From positions 310,001-374,000 of the forward strand of contig CM062381.1 in the NCBI GenBank assembly GCA_031310005.1: 64,000 nucleotides of DNA. Direction: 5' to 3'. Origin of the DNA: Dactylellina haptotyla. Taxonomy: Eukaryota; Ascomycota; Orbiliomycetes; Orbiliales; Orbiliaceae. This document shows, piece after piece, positions 36,712 to 49,182 of the stretch. The first letter of the stretch is position 1. Every line of letters begins with the position of its first letter. A model generated the notes under the pieces. The model was given only the letters and a program-made list of their open reading frames with translations. It was not told where the DNA came from and made no database searches. The translations under genes and the position numbers were made by a program.

Positions 36712-38549
36712 CTACAGCAACAACTCCATCGGGTTCTCAACAACCTTCTTCAACGTCTTCATGAACTCAGCGCCCACAACTCCATCCACAATCCGGTGAT
36801 CGAAGCTTCCCGTGAACGCAATCTGATCGTCCCAGGCGATGCTACCATCCGCCGCGGGGATAGCAACCTTCTTCACCGTCGCAACGGACAGAATACCCGC
36901 GTGCGGCGGGTTGATGATCGCAGTGAACCGCGACACGGCCGCGTTCATTCCCATATTGGAGATCGTGAAAGTTCCGCCAATGTACTCTTCAGGCTTGAGT
37001 TTCCCGTCTTTAGCGCGAGTAGCCAATTCAATGATCTCCTTGGAGATAGTTTCGAGACCCTTGGCGTGAGCGGCCTTCACAATCGGGGTGATCAATCCAA
37101 CGGGGGTGGCGACAGCGACGGAGATGTCAACGGAACCGTACTGGCGGATCACACCTTCGCTCTCGACCCACGAGGCGTTGACGTACGGGTGTTTCTTGAG
37201 CGCGACGGCGACGGCCTTCACGATCAGATCGTTCACGGAGAGCTTGTACTCGCCTTGCTGGGCTGACGCGTTCAAGGCCGTGCGCAGCTTGAGCAGTTTG
37301 GAGACCGAGATGTCCGAGGAGACGTAGAAGTGCGGGGAGGTTTGCATGGAGGTTTGCAGGCGGTTCGCGATGGATTTGCGCATGCTCGAGATGGGGATGT
37401 CCTGGTCGACCAGGCCGGGGGCGGCAGCGGCAGAGGAGGCGCCGGCGCTGGAACCACCGGTTGGGCCGGAGTACTTTTCGACATCGGCCTTGGTGATGCG
37501 GCCGCCGGGACCGGTACCCTTGACGCTCTTGAGGGGTACGCCCTTTTCGAGAGCGAGAACCTTGGCGGCCGGGGAGGCCATGTATTCGATACCTTCGAGG
37601 CGTTCGAGGGAGGTTTGCAAACGGCCGCCGGTGGATGTGGATTCCTGGCCGCTGGGGGCAGATGAGTCGGAGGAGGAGGATGATTTGGATTCTTGTTTCG
37701 AGGGTTCGGGTGCCTTTTCTGACTTGGATTCAGAGGGAGCGGCAGCTTTGCCACCAGCATCGTCTACTGTGAAGTCCTTGAATGCGTCGACATCGGACGC
37801 TTCTTCGACCATGACGGCAATTGGCTGTTTTCATTCATTAGCATCATATCGTAGGATATAATATTCTCGTGACGTTGGGTAATATGTGGTGATATAAAAA
37901 GAGGTTATGAGAAACATACGCTGCCAACACCGACATCCTTCTCCCCGCTTTGGAGGAGAATCTTGGCGAGGATGCCGTCCTCCTGGTACTCAAAGTCCAT
38001 CTGCGCCTTGTCGGTTTCGATTTCGACGAGGACATCACCGGGCGAGATCTTGTCGCCAGGCTTTTTCTGCCAGCCGCCAATGTTGCCGGCCGTCATGGTG
38101 GGCGAGAGAGCGGGCATGTTGACGATGGTGTGTGACGGCAGGGCTGGGTCCTGTTAGCTCGTATATCTGAACGGTAGATGGATATAACACGTACAGGACT
38201 TGTCGGCATAGTATCTGACGAAGGAAGGGTAACTGCTGCGGGCGACGGAGCTATCGATAGGGCGTGTCAGCTACATTATATCAATGTCGTAAATATCTGG
38301 CACCGTTTGAGGACCAGCACAACCACCACCACCGCCACAACGAATACTACAGCAAATACCACCCATTGAGGGGTGAATATCAAACGTTTGGAAGAGACAA
38401 TGGAATAATCGAGTGTTGCTCCAATTCAAACAGCAGGAAGATATGGGAAGAGAGTGAGCGTACCTCCGTAAGCAGGTGGCCGAGTTGACCCGTCCGGCGG
38501 CCCTCGAGGCCAGCAGCGCCGTCCGTCTGGAAAATACCGCAGCGACCAT
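36712..38549 (-). CDS. LAT1: Pyruvate dehydrogenase E2, dihydrolipoamide acetyltransferase, mitochondrial
   Basis: Four exons, 38549-38464, 38250-38195, 38143-37920 and 37824-36712, give 492 residues. The first intron is long (213 bases). The N-terminus [20 protein letters not shown] is a mitochondrial presequence. One lipoyl domain (about 55-135) has [14 protein letters not shown], with Lys93 as the lipoylation site. A peripheral-subunit binding domain follows an acidic/Ser linker ([33 protein letters not shown]). The C-terminal catalytic domain ends with SFDHRIVDG (His465) and NPMELLL. The enzyme passes acetyl groups from E1 to CoA and forms the core of the complex. The third exon's acceptor (ACCCAG) was chosen because it keeps phase and gives the family-like [20 protein letters not shown]. 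Confidence 0.93.
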
Positions 38550-38978
38550 TGTGCAGGAGGAACCCGTGGCGGGGGGCAGAACGAGGACAATGGTGGGAGG
38601 ATATGAGGTTGAAGGAGATGTGTAAAAGATGTGGTGATGATGAGAGGAGGAGGGATATAAGAGAAGAGAGAGGGCGAGCACTCGAGAAGGGGAGAGTGAG
38701 AGAGGTTCGGTGCAAAGAGAAGAGCGAGCAGCTGTTTCGGCGTTGGAAGGGATTCTTTCTTGTTGGGGCGGGCTAGCGTCTGCCGGCAAAATTGGCTGCG
38801 ACAGTCGGCATCCCGAACACACACAAAGGAGCCCCCGGGAAGGCTGTTCCGGGCCAACAATTTCCGTGCTCCACTCGGGCCGATACCACAAATCACACAC
38901 ACGCAACACAGATTGGCAGAATCGTCAACATACTGAGACACTCAAATTTATATGCATAAATATGTACAAAATAAACAG
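38550..38978. other. E2 promoter region
   Basis: GA-rich and GC-rich, upstream of the E2 start and downstream of the F-box stop. No TATA box was seen, which suits a housekeeping promoter. Confidence 0.45.
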
Positions 38979-40396
38979 TTAATCGGCCAGCACGTCGTAG
39001 ATGCCCTCCTCGGCATCCGGGCCCACCGTGTAGTACTCCTGCGCCCGGGGGATGTTCGAGGCAGCCTCCCCGGCTCTGGCCCTACACACCAATTCCCACC
39101 CGAACACGCCCTTCGACTCCCACCGACACCGCGACAGCTCGTCACTGCGTTTTGTCATCTGTCCGTGTCCCAGCCAGCCGATCTCCTTCAGTTCGGAGCA
39201 GCCGTTCTCCCGCAACCAGCCCATCACCCCTTCCAGCTGCCCGTGCGTGAACGCCCGCCCGATGCCCATATCTGCCGGCCACTTCAACCTGGCCCGCCTC
39301 AGCCTCGTCATCCCCACCAGCTGCCCGTACGGCACCTGCGGCTGCGCGATTCCGTACGGCCGATGGTACAGCAACGGTGCCCCCGTGGTTTCGTCCTCCC
39401 ACCCCTGGAACCCCGTGTCCACCGTCAGGTCCTCCACGCTGGGGAACATCTCCACCAGATCCTCCCAGACGTCGACACCGACTTGGGGCGGCCGGTCTAT
39501 CCACAGCTCCCTCAACGCCGTGAACACGGGCAGCTCCCCCGGCCTTCTCTCCTTCCATGACGGCCGCCGCCCGAAGCCGCGCATCCCGATGATTTGGAGG
39601 CTCTTCAGCGTGTTCGCCGAGCTGACAAACAGCATCGTCGAGGCATTGTGCACCCCGCCGGTCTCCGACTCGCTCCCGAATATCGGATGCCAGCGGTCCG
39701 TCTGCATCACCACCTCCTCCAGGTTCGGCGGGTACTCCGGCCTCACGAACTCCGGCCTCGCCCTGCCATCGATCCTGCCTATGACCTCCCCGTACCCGCC
39801 CATCATCGCATCCTGTAACTCGGGCGTCCAATCGCCAGCATCTTCCTCTTCGCTTTCGATACAATCACCCCGCGTCTCGTCGAGATTGTATTGCGTCTTG
39901 ATAATCACCCGTCTCAAATTCTTGTACATTGGTAATTTTGACAACCTCGTAAACATCGCCACGATCAACGCGTTGCCAAAGTCCAGCTCGCGCCCTGCCA
40001 GAAACGACATGTGCATGCTGTTCACATTGGGGAACAGGTGCATCTGTCGAATGTAGAATCGAGTCCGAGCCAGTACCTCCGCTGGGGGGCGCGCCCGGAG
40101 TCCAGTAAGCCTTACGTGACTGCAATTATATAATTATGGTCAGTATATATAAATATAATTTACACAATATGAACAAAATAGAGAGAATCTCACCAAACGA
40201 CACCCTTGTAGTCACTGAGGCTGCCCCCATCGAACAACCCGGCGGACTCCTCGGACAGCCTTACGTTCCTCAGCAGCTCCGGCAGCGCCACATCGCGGTG
40301 CCTCCTCGAGCACAGCGACAGAGTCTTGAGGTCTTTCGTCTCCAGGTAACCCAATATCTGAACCAGAAGTTCCGTCGGTAACGTTACTAGTCCCAT
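38979..40396 (-). CDS. F-box protein, intact copy
   Basis: Two exons, 40396-40194 and 40119-38979, give 447 residues. The N-terminus MGLVTLPTELLVQILGYLET begins a canonical F-box, followed by KDLKTLSLCSRRHRDVALPE. The rest is a long region of leucine-rich-repeat character but without a tidy repeat. It includes LFPNVNSMHMSF and LPMYKNLRRVIIK, blocks that recur in the decayed copies at 46-49 kb. F-box proteins link Skp1/cullin ubiquitin ligases to targets; the target here is unknown. An upstream in-frame ATG at 40471 would add 25 residues, but the F-box normally lies close to the start, so 40396 is preferred. The gene sits in GC-rich DNA, unlike its two decayed relatives. Confidence 0.75.
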
Positions 40397-41176
40397 CGCT
40401 GATTGCGGTTCGAACTCAGCGCGGACTGGGAGGTAACATCCTCGTGCTAGCCTCGTGCGTAAATCTAACATGGACAACGCAAATATCAAGCTCGGCTCCG
40501 AACCTCGCTAAACGATCACACGCAGCCTCGTGTGCCCTCAAAATCTTCTCTTCTGTGCAAGTGCATGCATAGCATCCGTTGATCACTTTGCTTGGATTTC
40601 GTCAGATCACCCCTTAATTATAATGTTAAACCACCAACAGCAGTCATATTTATTTGAGCATGTATATATCTACTGACTTTAATTTAATTTTCAAAATATC
40701 AAGGCTAGTTATGCTGATGAAATAGAAAAACAATAATGGAAACCGCTAGAAGACTTGATCGGAAGTCGTATACATGACAACAACGCGATATTTAAATCGG
40801 GTGTTTAGCATTCCCCAAAGGCCGAGAATACGAATTTCGGGTTTTCGGGTGATATAGCACGGCATCGAACAAAGACAATCTGTCTAGAACCAAACATATT
40901 AGCTGCAAATTTTCATTGAATCTTAGGTCCGGGTTCTCTATCAACTTTACGTTCATAACACAAGGCTTTGAAAGGTACGAGGAATTCCAAAGATCCGCAT
41001 CCACGACTTACAGGTTTCTACAATGTTGCGGCCCTTGACATCACGTTGGGCAAAGAAGGAGGCTGCTCTGTGCTATATCGTCTGGGAGGCACATTGGTTG
41101 AGTCGTTTCCGATGATCCCTCCAGCTAACTCGTTGTTGTTTCGACCCAGTGGTAGAACTGATTGGAAAACATACTA
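40397..41176. other. Intergenic
   Basis: F-box promoter and flank. AT-rich after 40600. Short open frames only, with no support. Confidence 0.45.
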
Positions 41177-41392
41177 TTAGTGGTGCGCAGAATAGAGAAA
41201 TCTCGGAAGATTTCCAACTCCACCGGCTAGTATTGGGTACGAAGGACTTCTCCTTGGCTTACGTGGTGTTTCCGCTCTCCTGGCCCGGTCTCGCTCATAG
41301 GCGTCGTATAGCTTGTATAGACCAAGCGCGATAGGGCCAATAGAAACGAAAAGAGTACAGATTCCAATTACTGATTCTGTGGAAACTGGCAT
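41177..41392 (-). CDS. Possible small membrane protein, 71 residues
   Basis: Open frame starting at ATG 41392 in a fair context (AAAGATGCC). The first part, SVIGICTLFVSIGPIALGLY, is a hydrophobic span. A charged, Arg-rich segment follows (DAYERDRARRAETPRKPRRS). This resembles many short fungal proteins that have one N-terminal helix and a basic tail, but no named family was recognised. No introns are needed. Short length and lack of homology evidence keep confidence low. Its neighbours are an F-box gene and the Clr5 gene, with no evident link. Confidence 0.35.
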   Translation of the reverse strand: MPVSTESVIGICTLFVSIGPIALGLYKLYDAYERDRARRAETPRKPRRSPSYPILAGGVGNLPRFLYSAHH

Positions 41393-42014
41393 CTTTAGCT
41401 ATAAATGAATTTCAAAGGGTGCTGTTATCGTTATCTATATGGTGCTACTCTAAATAGTGTATATTTTTGTGCGTTCGTATCTCTAAATCTGAAAATGAGG
41501 TGGATCTTGAAATGAGAGAATAGACTTTGACATTTGGGTGAATCGGGAGACAGAGAGAGAGACCTCGCCTTTGGTCACTTCGAATGGATGTTTGAATAGC
41601 TCATCCACCTCTCTCAACCAAGCTTAATTTCTGATACACATTTCATAATCCAAAATCTTTAAGTGTTGTCGAACTGTGTATCTTTGGCCAATTGGGGGAT
41701 ATAGCCCTGGAAGTGCGTGCCAAGAGATATCCAAAACCTTCAAGATGCTTATTGGCTAGAATCTGGGACCCACATAGAGAAGTAGATTTAATTGGATAGA
41801 ACAAGCGAGGCTCGTATCCCAAAGCTAGCACAAGGCTAGAGATATATTACACTGGCTTTTCGAAATTTATTATCATCTACTACGTTCCACATTTTTCACT
41901 CATCCTATTCACTAACGAAAGATCGATCGTCTCCTATTACGCGGTTAATTCAAAAATTATTTTTAATCTGGCTTCCTGATATCTCAGACACTTTCTATCA
42001 CCACCTCGTCTCAT
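41393..42014. other. Intergenic, Clr5-gene promoter side
   Basis: AT-rich divergent region between the possible 71-residue gene and the Clr5/ankyrin gene. No gene was recognised. Confidence 0.45.
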
Positions 42015-45000
42015 ATGATGTATCGATATATATATCGATATCCCGAACTATTTAACATACCTGAACTGCCTGTGGAACTGAGGAGGCCGACGACAGAGGA
42101 GCTGGATGAATACCATGATATAATCCGGGAGTGGTATCTGGGGCAGAAGCTTGGTGTCAAAGATATACAAGACATATTGATGAAAGAACCCTTTTACATT
42201 GCGTATGAATTCCTATTTCCTTTCCTAAATTTCTATAGACTCTTACTAGCCGTGCACAAAATGTACCTCGGTTGAAATATAAAAAATTCTAACGTGCATA
42301 AAATTGCTACTAGTATCTCTAAGAGCTCACTTGAACGCCGCCTAACAGGATGGGGCTTCCGTAAAAACGTCAAAAAGAAGGAATACGAGGACGTTCGCAT
42401 TGGAATGATCGAATACAAGAAAAAGAGACCACTTGAGGAAACTATAGCACAAGTGGGGAATGTTACCATACCTGAAAGAAAACTTAGGAAGTATTGCCAA
42501 AGATCTGGACACACAACTCCTAGGAGGGCGGTGCAAATAGCTGAGACTGACCGTAAGTTTGCTAGTCAAAGAATGCTATGACTTTTCTAACTATGCAAAT
42601 ATAGCTGGCTCTGAAGCTTTAAAAAATTGTTCCTTTTCCAGTGATATCGTAAAAGTCTCGGGGGTCTGCTATGAGCTTGAAATCCAATCGCTCTTCTACA
42701 ATCTCGGCCTGGAGCGCTTGCCAATTTTTGAGTTCTCGCGGGGGTTGGGAACGATGATTGACGAGTACTTGTTGCAGAGTATGATACTCCTTTAGGCATT
42801 TAGAAAGAACTCGTTACTAAAAGCTCCTCCTTCTAGGAATGTACTTGCCGAATGACCAATCCCAAACAACGTACTTCGATGAAGCCTACCGCAGCCCCTC
42901 TCCAACCCCCCCTGGGGCAATGGATATCCTGTTGACTTCAGCCGCCACCAATCAGCGGACTACTTCATTTATTGATGCCGGACATAAGATTCGACCCACT
43001 TTCGTTGATGCATTTGAACAACAAGTGGAAAGAATCTGCACCAGCGATATTTCGAGGCTAATCCCCACATCCATAACCCCTAGTAGAGTTGGAGTGAATT
43101 GGGAGAGCGACCTACGCACTTTGGGATTCCAGCTCGGTATAGTGCAGGACTCGATTACGGGAGCCCAAGACGGCCAACTAACAGCTACTATGGATAAAAT
43201 TGCCCCATTGAAGTTGCTGCAGTACATTATCTATCGGATTTCCAATAACCTAGCCCTAAGTACGAGATACGATCAGAGGGATGAATTTCAAATTATTCTT
43301 GATCTTATTGTTGAGAACAATTTTGACAGCCTAATCCAATGCATTCTACAGCGGCGAGATGAGTCGGTTATTTCATTCGCAGAGAGCCTCTTATACCATT
43401 CCCTCTCCCATGAAAAGCATTTGAGAATTTCAAAGCTTCTCTTACGATCGAAAATCCCGTTGGGTCCTTCTACCGTTGCTATGGTTCTTGGGGACTGGTG
43501 CGCAAACGACGCAGCGGTTGAACTTATTTTAAAACACTTAATTCATGTTCCGTGGCTGATGATTTTGACCTGTTATCGAAGGTACAAAGTAACAGTTGTT
43601 GAAGAATATAGACTGAAGATTCAATATCTCGCAATTTTAGTTCGTTGCGACAAACAAGGAAAGCCCGCATGGGCACAAATAAACAACCTAATGGCAGTTT
43701 TGGGACACCTAGTTCCCCAAACAATCAACATTTCGGAGGGTATATCAATTTTGGCAAGCTGGTTCTATAGGCTCGCCAAGTATGAGGACCGAAGAATGTT
43801 TTTCCAAAATTTATTGTACCTTCGATGGTGTCTCCCTGACCGTACCAACATGGCAAATATCTTCAAGCAATCAGAGTTCCTAGATGTGGCTATTGGATCA
43901 TGCGACTTCGAGTCCATCCAAGCTTCTGTGGAGAGTGGTGTCGAGATTAATTATTCCATACGCAACAGGTCCGCGTTGGAGTACGTTAGGAGGCCAGTCT
44001 TAGCATGGTTCTCACGAGATATATACCTCCCAGGGTACCTATGGTGCAATAGTCTCCCTCCAAACTTCATTATCATTTTTGAGTATCTGACTGATCATGG
44101 GCTGGACCTTGATCAAACTTACTTATACAGGGATCTTGAGTCTATTATTTTGAGTACGGATTTATGCTCCGACTACGGAATCGTTCTGGACGAGATTCTG
44201 AAGGAGTTTTATCCCCCCGATGGGTACTCTTCACTTGATTTTGCAATTCTCTTCGGGGAAAACCTTCACGTGGAGCTTTTATTCAAGCACACAAGGAGAT
44301 TGCCTACCCTCGAAAGATGCATTCTCCTCGCTCTGATGTCAGATTATATGGAAGGCTTCATGGATGGTGTTAAGTGGTCTTATAGTGAGACTGTTCCGAT
44401 TTGGGATCAAAAAATGCGGGCAGATTTGCCGACTAGGCTCGATTTTGTTTTGCAGCTGTTTAGCAAAACAGATAAAAATTTATTTCATGATAACCCCCAG
44501 ATAAAGGGACTTTTGGCAATTTCCTTGTGGATGCACGGCACCGAGATATACTCCATACAAAATTTAGATCTGGCTGACAAAGAAATTTCCTTCCTGGCTC
44601 GAAATACCGAAATTTGCGAACGCCTTACCGTAAACGTTCTGGAAAAAGTTTCCAAGCTGCCTGGAATATCCGTATCCAGTAGTAAAGCTTTGTTCCAGGC
44701 ATTTCTGGCCACAAACCCTTTCGATGCGAGTGACCTTGACTGGGCTCAAACGTATTCTGTTGGAAGATGCACACCGTCATTTACGCTGCGGTCTCTGCTC
44801 GACAATTTTCATAGAAATATATGTGCACTAGGAATCCGTTATTGTATTCCCCAGAAAATTGAGCGCTTGGTTCAGAGAGACTGCTTCGAAAATTTAGCGC
44901 TTCACGCCTGTTGCAAGAACCGTCGCACTAAGTTTTTAGGTTCAAATGCCTACAAGTGTGTAATCGACTCCACTCACAAGGCGTTAAGCTCATTGGGAGG

Positions 45001-45751
45001 ACAGCGATCATCGTATCAAGAATCAAAAATATTTGAATCGGTTATGGCGTCGGAAGAAATTAATTCGCTAAGGAAGGGTATCCACCCAATAGAACTACTC
45101 TTGCTATATAGAGTAGATAGTTATCATACCTGTAGCGAAGACGGGGGAGAGCTATTCCTATCACGGCTAAAGTCCTTTATCTCGAGTGGCTATGATATCA
45201 ATAGTACGAGTCCTGGTGGTTTAACACTCCTTTCTAATCCTGATCTATATGGGAGGTTCCCTATTTCGATTTTGAAACGGATGCTAGGCATGGGATTATG
45301 TCTATCTAGTTTCAGATATCCAGCTTTATCACCGATACTGTCTATTATATTAGCCCAAGACATCGAGACTCTGAAATTCATTTTGAGGGTAAATTTGGGT
45401 AGAGATATAATCAACATCCCGGGACTGTGGACCGAAATGCTACCCAAGGCCCCTTATTCTATTACCCCTTTAATGCTCGCCTGTGCTAAGGGGGATCTCC
45501 AAATAGTTACGTTGCTTCTTACCAATGGAGCATTGGTCAATATGTCATTACCTAAGATTGGAAGCAAATTCCAAACCGCTTTAGAGTTCGCAGCTCATAA
45601 CGGCCGATTGGATATCGTGGCCCTTTTGTTAAATACGGGCGCAAGCCAAGCTGCTGTCGCCCTGGAAGCAACTCCAGAGAAATTTACTCAAGTTCGAAAG
45701 ATTCTACGGGATCATGTAAAATCGACAACTGTCAATCAAAATACTTATTGA
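42015..45751 (+). CDS. Clr5-domain protein with C-terminal ankyrin repeats
   Basis: Four exons, 42015-42202, 42314-42552, 42605-42778 and 42837-45751, join in phase to give 1,171 residues. The Clr5 domain (about 26-85) reads TTEELDEYHDIIREWYL, then, across intron 1, ISKSSLERRLTGWGFRKN. A charged helix-like segment follows (KKKEYEDVRIGMIEYKKK and TIPERKLRKYCQRSGH). The long middle has no recognised motif. Two ankyrin repeats close the protein: TPLMLACAKGDLQIVTLLLT and TALEFAAHNGRLDIVALLLN. Clr5 was named for a fission yeast silencing factor; ascomycetes carry many Clr5/ankyrin genes of unknown job. Nuclear or DNA-linked action is inference. Only introns with consistent phase were accepted, and no frameshift was needed. 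Confidence 0.75.
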
Positions 45752-46161
45752 AGAAGATTCCTTTCTTCAAAAAAAAACCAAAAAAAATCTTTAGCGATTT
45801 CGCTAAAATTTCCTCTTAGCTTTTACGATTTGTACTCTTTATTTATTTGAATCGAACGGGAAGCCACAATGGCAGATTGAGATCAACGCATTACCAAATA
45901 CTGAAACCTAAGGGCATCTAGTGGATGTGCATATTAAAATAAGTGAACCGAGGGAACCATCTATGGTGTAAATGAGTAGAGAAATCTGGAAGCTGCAATC
46001 TTTTCAATCTTGTACGGGGGGTTCAATAAAGGATTCTGCTTTAATGAGTACGTGTATATGACCTTTGAAGGTATAGAGATGAAAGCTGCCTAAAAACAAT
46101 ATTACCCAATCATCACCCGTAAGATATCTCTCGTTAATGTAGCGCAGTGGCCGAAAAGTCT
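45752..46161. other. Convergent 3' intergenic region
   Basis: Contains an A run near 45770-45785. Otherwise nothing was recognised between the Clr5 gene and the decayed F-box copy. Confidence 0.45.
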
Positions 46162-47507
46162 TTAATTAAATTTGCCCTCCTTCGGTTCCAGTGGCTCGAC
46201 TTCGCAACGTAAAAGCTCCGTTTTAACAATCGCAGGCCCAAATACTGCACTCACACCATCCCTTCCTGGCTTAATCTTACAAAAAATAGAGGTAGTTTTT
46301 GAGTGAAAGCGACCCGTTGGATGGGTGAGAGCTTCCAGACTACAGAATTCCACATATTTCAGCTGATCTAGCCCGTCTTGTACCCACTCCTTCACCGCCT
46401 CGAGGAAATTTTCGTGGCCACTTTCGGTCGTCGGATTCATCTCATTACCAAAAGCCTTTCTTTCCAATATACCAACTTTACTTTCTCCAAGGACTTTATT
46501 CTCGTAATCTCTTCGCAAAACTTTTTAGTATAAGCCCGTGGTGCGCCATGGCCGGGAAATTCATACGTGAAAGTCTTGAGCTTTCGGAACATCGTTGAGA
46601 AATCTACGAGGATATACCAACTTGACCCCCAAGGATTCACAAACTCGAGCTCCTCGACGGCTTGGTAGACTGGTAAACTCTCAAAATCATTCCGTCGCCT
46701 GTCTTCTCGCCGGTGATCGGAATTAAGGTCTACCTCCGCGTTGATCCTGAGCCGCTTGAGCGTCGCCGCATTTCTCAACACGAATCTTGATTTAACATCT
46801 CTCGCCGGCACGAATTCGAAGTGTGCGGCGGTTATATCAATCTGCTCCAGATTGGCGGGTAACTCGGTTGGTGAGATTTTGAAGAAAGCCTCCCGATCCT
46901 CCTTCTTAACAATCTTCCCTTCGGGAGTATCGAAGAATCCTGGGATCTTTCCGTAATCCAAGTCGTCACGCTTCCCGAACCCTCTGACGGCTTCAGACCA
47001 TGCCGTCAAGGCATCAATATTTATTGATTTGAGATTGCGGTAGATATCTGGGCAACTTTTGTGCAAGGTATTCAATATACCAACGAAAACTGCCGTCTCG
47101 ACGGCTCCAGAATAGTATGGAGACAAGAATGGAACATGAATGCCCGTCGTGTTTGGGAATAAACTTATCGAGGTGCTGTACAGGTATGCTAATACGGAAT
47201 ATATCATTGATATCCCAAACTCGCATATTCCCAAACGTAATATGTCTATGTGAGCCCTTTTTAGAGTGTTATATTGGGTTTTCTTGTTTGGGGCTTTTAC
47301 TAAAACATACTCAACATGGCCTCTCAAGGTTGTCATAGAATCTTTGCTTAATGCTCCCAAAGACCCTTTGGTCAATGTTATGCTCTTGAAAATAAGCGGT
47401 CGGGTTCGTTCTCTGATTTTCTTCGAACATCGCGACAGAGCAAGGAGATCTGCTCGATCCGTATGCTCGATGATCGACTACCATAATTCAAGGGGCAGAG
47501 ACTCCAT
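46162..47507 (-). pseudogene. Decayed F-box paralogue (nonsense codon plus frameshift)
   Basis: From ATG 47507 the frame reads MESLPLELW, then a TAG stop (47480-47478), then SIIEHTDRADLLALSRCSKK: an F-box interrupted at its tenth codon. The frame stays open from there to 46437. Near 46450-46475, in an A/G-rich tract, family alignment to the copy at 48-49 kb jumps by one base. After that the second frame continues to 46162 (EAVKEWVQDG, EALTHPTGRF). Matching blocks with the intact F-box gene are SLFPNTTGIHVPFL and DIYRNLKSI. The TAG could come from CAG by a C-to-T change. I found no intron that explains either break with good splice sites. A recent pseudogene is most likely; an assembly error is the alternative for the frameshift. 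Confidence 0.65.
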
Positions 47508-48148
47508 TTCGTTTTCGATTGGTGTGATCTCTCGTTTACTTGATGCGAAGCATGCGGTGGATCACAGCGTCGAAATTAATCGAATTGAAGTATTTGAAGC
47601 GACCCGAGTTTATCGAGGACTTGCTCGTCGATGCTAGATTTTGGGAACATGTTAACACGATGGATGGACAGTTTCGTAGCTAATCTATATCCTCAAGTGT
47701 ATTCTTTTTAACTAGCCTTTTATGTACATTTAGAGCCGGTAACCTGGTTTCACCAAATCTTCCCCGTCTACAAACGGAGGAATCTAACACTAGCAGTGGG
47801 TATACCGCAGATACAGGTCATGTTTGAAAGGTATTTGGGACGATCGAACAACCAGTAAGGCTATTTTTTCGATAGCCAGAATTGAATTGAGAGGAGAAAG
47901 TCGAACGAACTAGTACCAATATCGACTTTAAAATACGTACAGATTGATTGACTGGAAAATCCTAGCCTCCAGATCGCAATTGCCGAACCCGCCCCCCGGT
48001 TTTTTTTAATCATGTGAATAGCTGTGATATCAATTCAATAGTCCTTCGCTTAATCAGACCCCGATTTAAGGTTCCTCAACCCATTTTTGCTCTTTCTTGA
48101 CAAAACCTCTCACCAATTCTAAGTCTACTGTAACAGAGCTTCGGTAAC
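47508..48148. other. Intergenic between F-box relics
   Basis: AT-rich, with a short C/T run near 47990-48008. No gene was recognised. Confidence 0.45.
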
Positions 48149-49182
48149 CTATTCAGTAACCACGACCACGACGTGCCCGATCCCGTTTATCATATCACCA
48201 GCCGAGCGGATAATATTGCATGACGTGGAAACGAGCTTTGTTCGTACCTTTTCCACCGTAACATCACTCCATGCTTTGACGCAGAGTTCCGCCCGCTCCA
48301 GATTCTTCATACCGCCATTTATAACCCACCTGCTCACCACATTGCTGAATTTATCTTCTCCTTACTTGCATCAAAATGCATCTCCTTGCCTAGCTCGTCA
48401 CTAATCGAGTAGGTAAATATCACTTCTCTTAAATAGATCAATCCCGACACCGACAATTCGAGGAACATGTCATATTCGTCTTGATCCAGTAAAGATATCA
48501 ACCCCCCGAATTGCATCTTGAGCACAGCTAGGTTCGGACACATGGCTGCAACGTCTGTAAGCACTGATATGTTAAAAAGAAGTTTATGAACTATTTCGAG
48601 TTCTTTGAGAGCCGGGTAAATAGGAAAGCTGTTAATATCCATCCGAGGTTGGTTTGGGTTCCGCAGAGCCCATCGGGAGTCAATAAATCCTGAGATACTT
48701 AATCTTTTCAGTGTTTGCGCAGACTTTGCCACGAATCCCGATATGAAATCCTTATCTGGCGCGAATTCAAAGGATGGCGTGATAATTGTGATCTCTTGCA
48801 AACTATCCGGGTGTGCTAAGTCGGATAATGGTTCTTTGAAGAACGACTCACGCCGGAGGCGCTCATCGTGAGATACTTCGTTTGTGGAGATCGGTTCGAA
48901 ATAGCCTGGAATTGATTCGATCGGAATGTAGCCCAAAGACGATTCGCAGGCAGCGAAACAGCTTTGGTTATTTAGGGTTATTGATTTCAAGTTGCGGTAA
49001 ATTGACAGGTTCTCCTTGATGCTGTGACGCGACGTCTCCACCTCGTCTTGTACCTGGACAAAGTTCTGGTGCCAACCGCGGTACCAAATAGACCAGCCTC
49101 GGGGGCGACATTGGCGTTCAACGCATTTGACCGAGCCACCTGCGCCGCACACTGGGAGCAGCCACAGGCAGAAAGCGCTCAC
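48149..49182 (-). pseudogene. Second decayed F-box-family copy lacking the F-box
   Basis: An open frame from 49182 to 48334 carries the family blocks SIYRNLKSITL, FEFAPDKDFISGFVAKSAQ and LKELEIVHKLL. These align with DIYRNLKSINI, FEFVPARDVKSRFVLRNA and VEELEFVNPWG of the copy at 46.2-47.5 kb. The homologous C-terminal tail (VVSRWVINGG, AELCVKAW) lies in a different frame, at 48340-48149. No F-box and no credible ATG were found at the 5' end; the first 30 residues look out of family. A short overlap between the two frames cannot be bridged by a normal intron. It is therefore read as a truncated, frameshifted relic. Confidence 0.55.
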
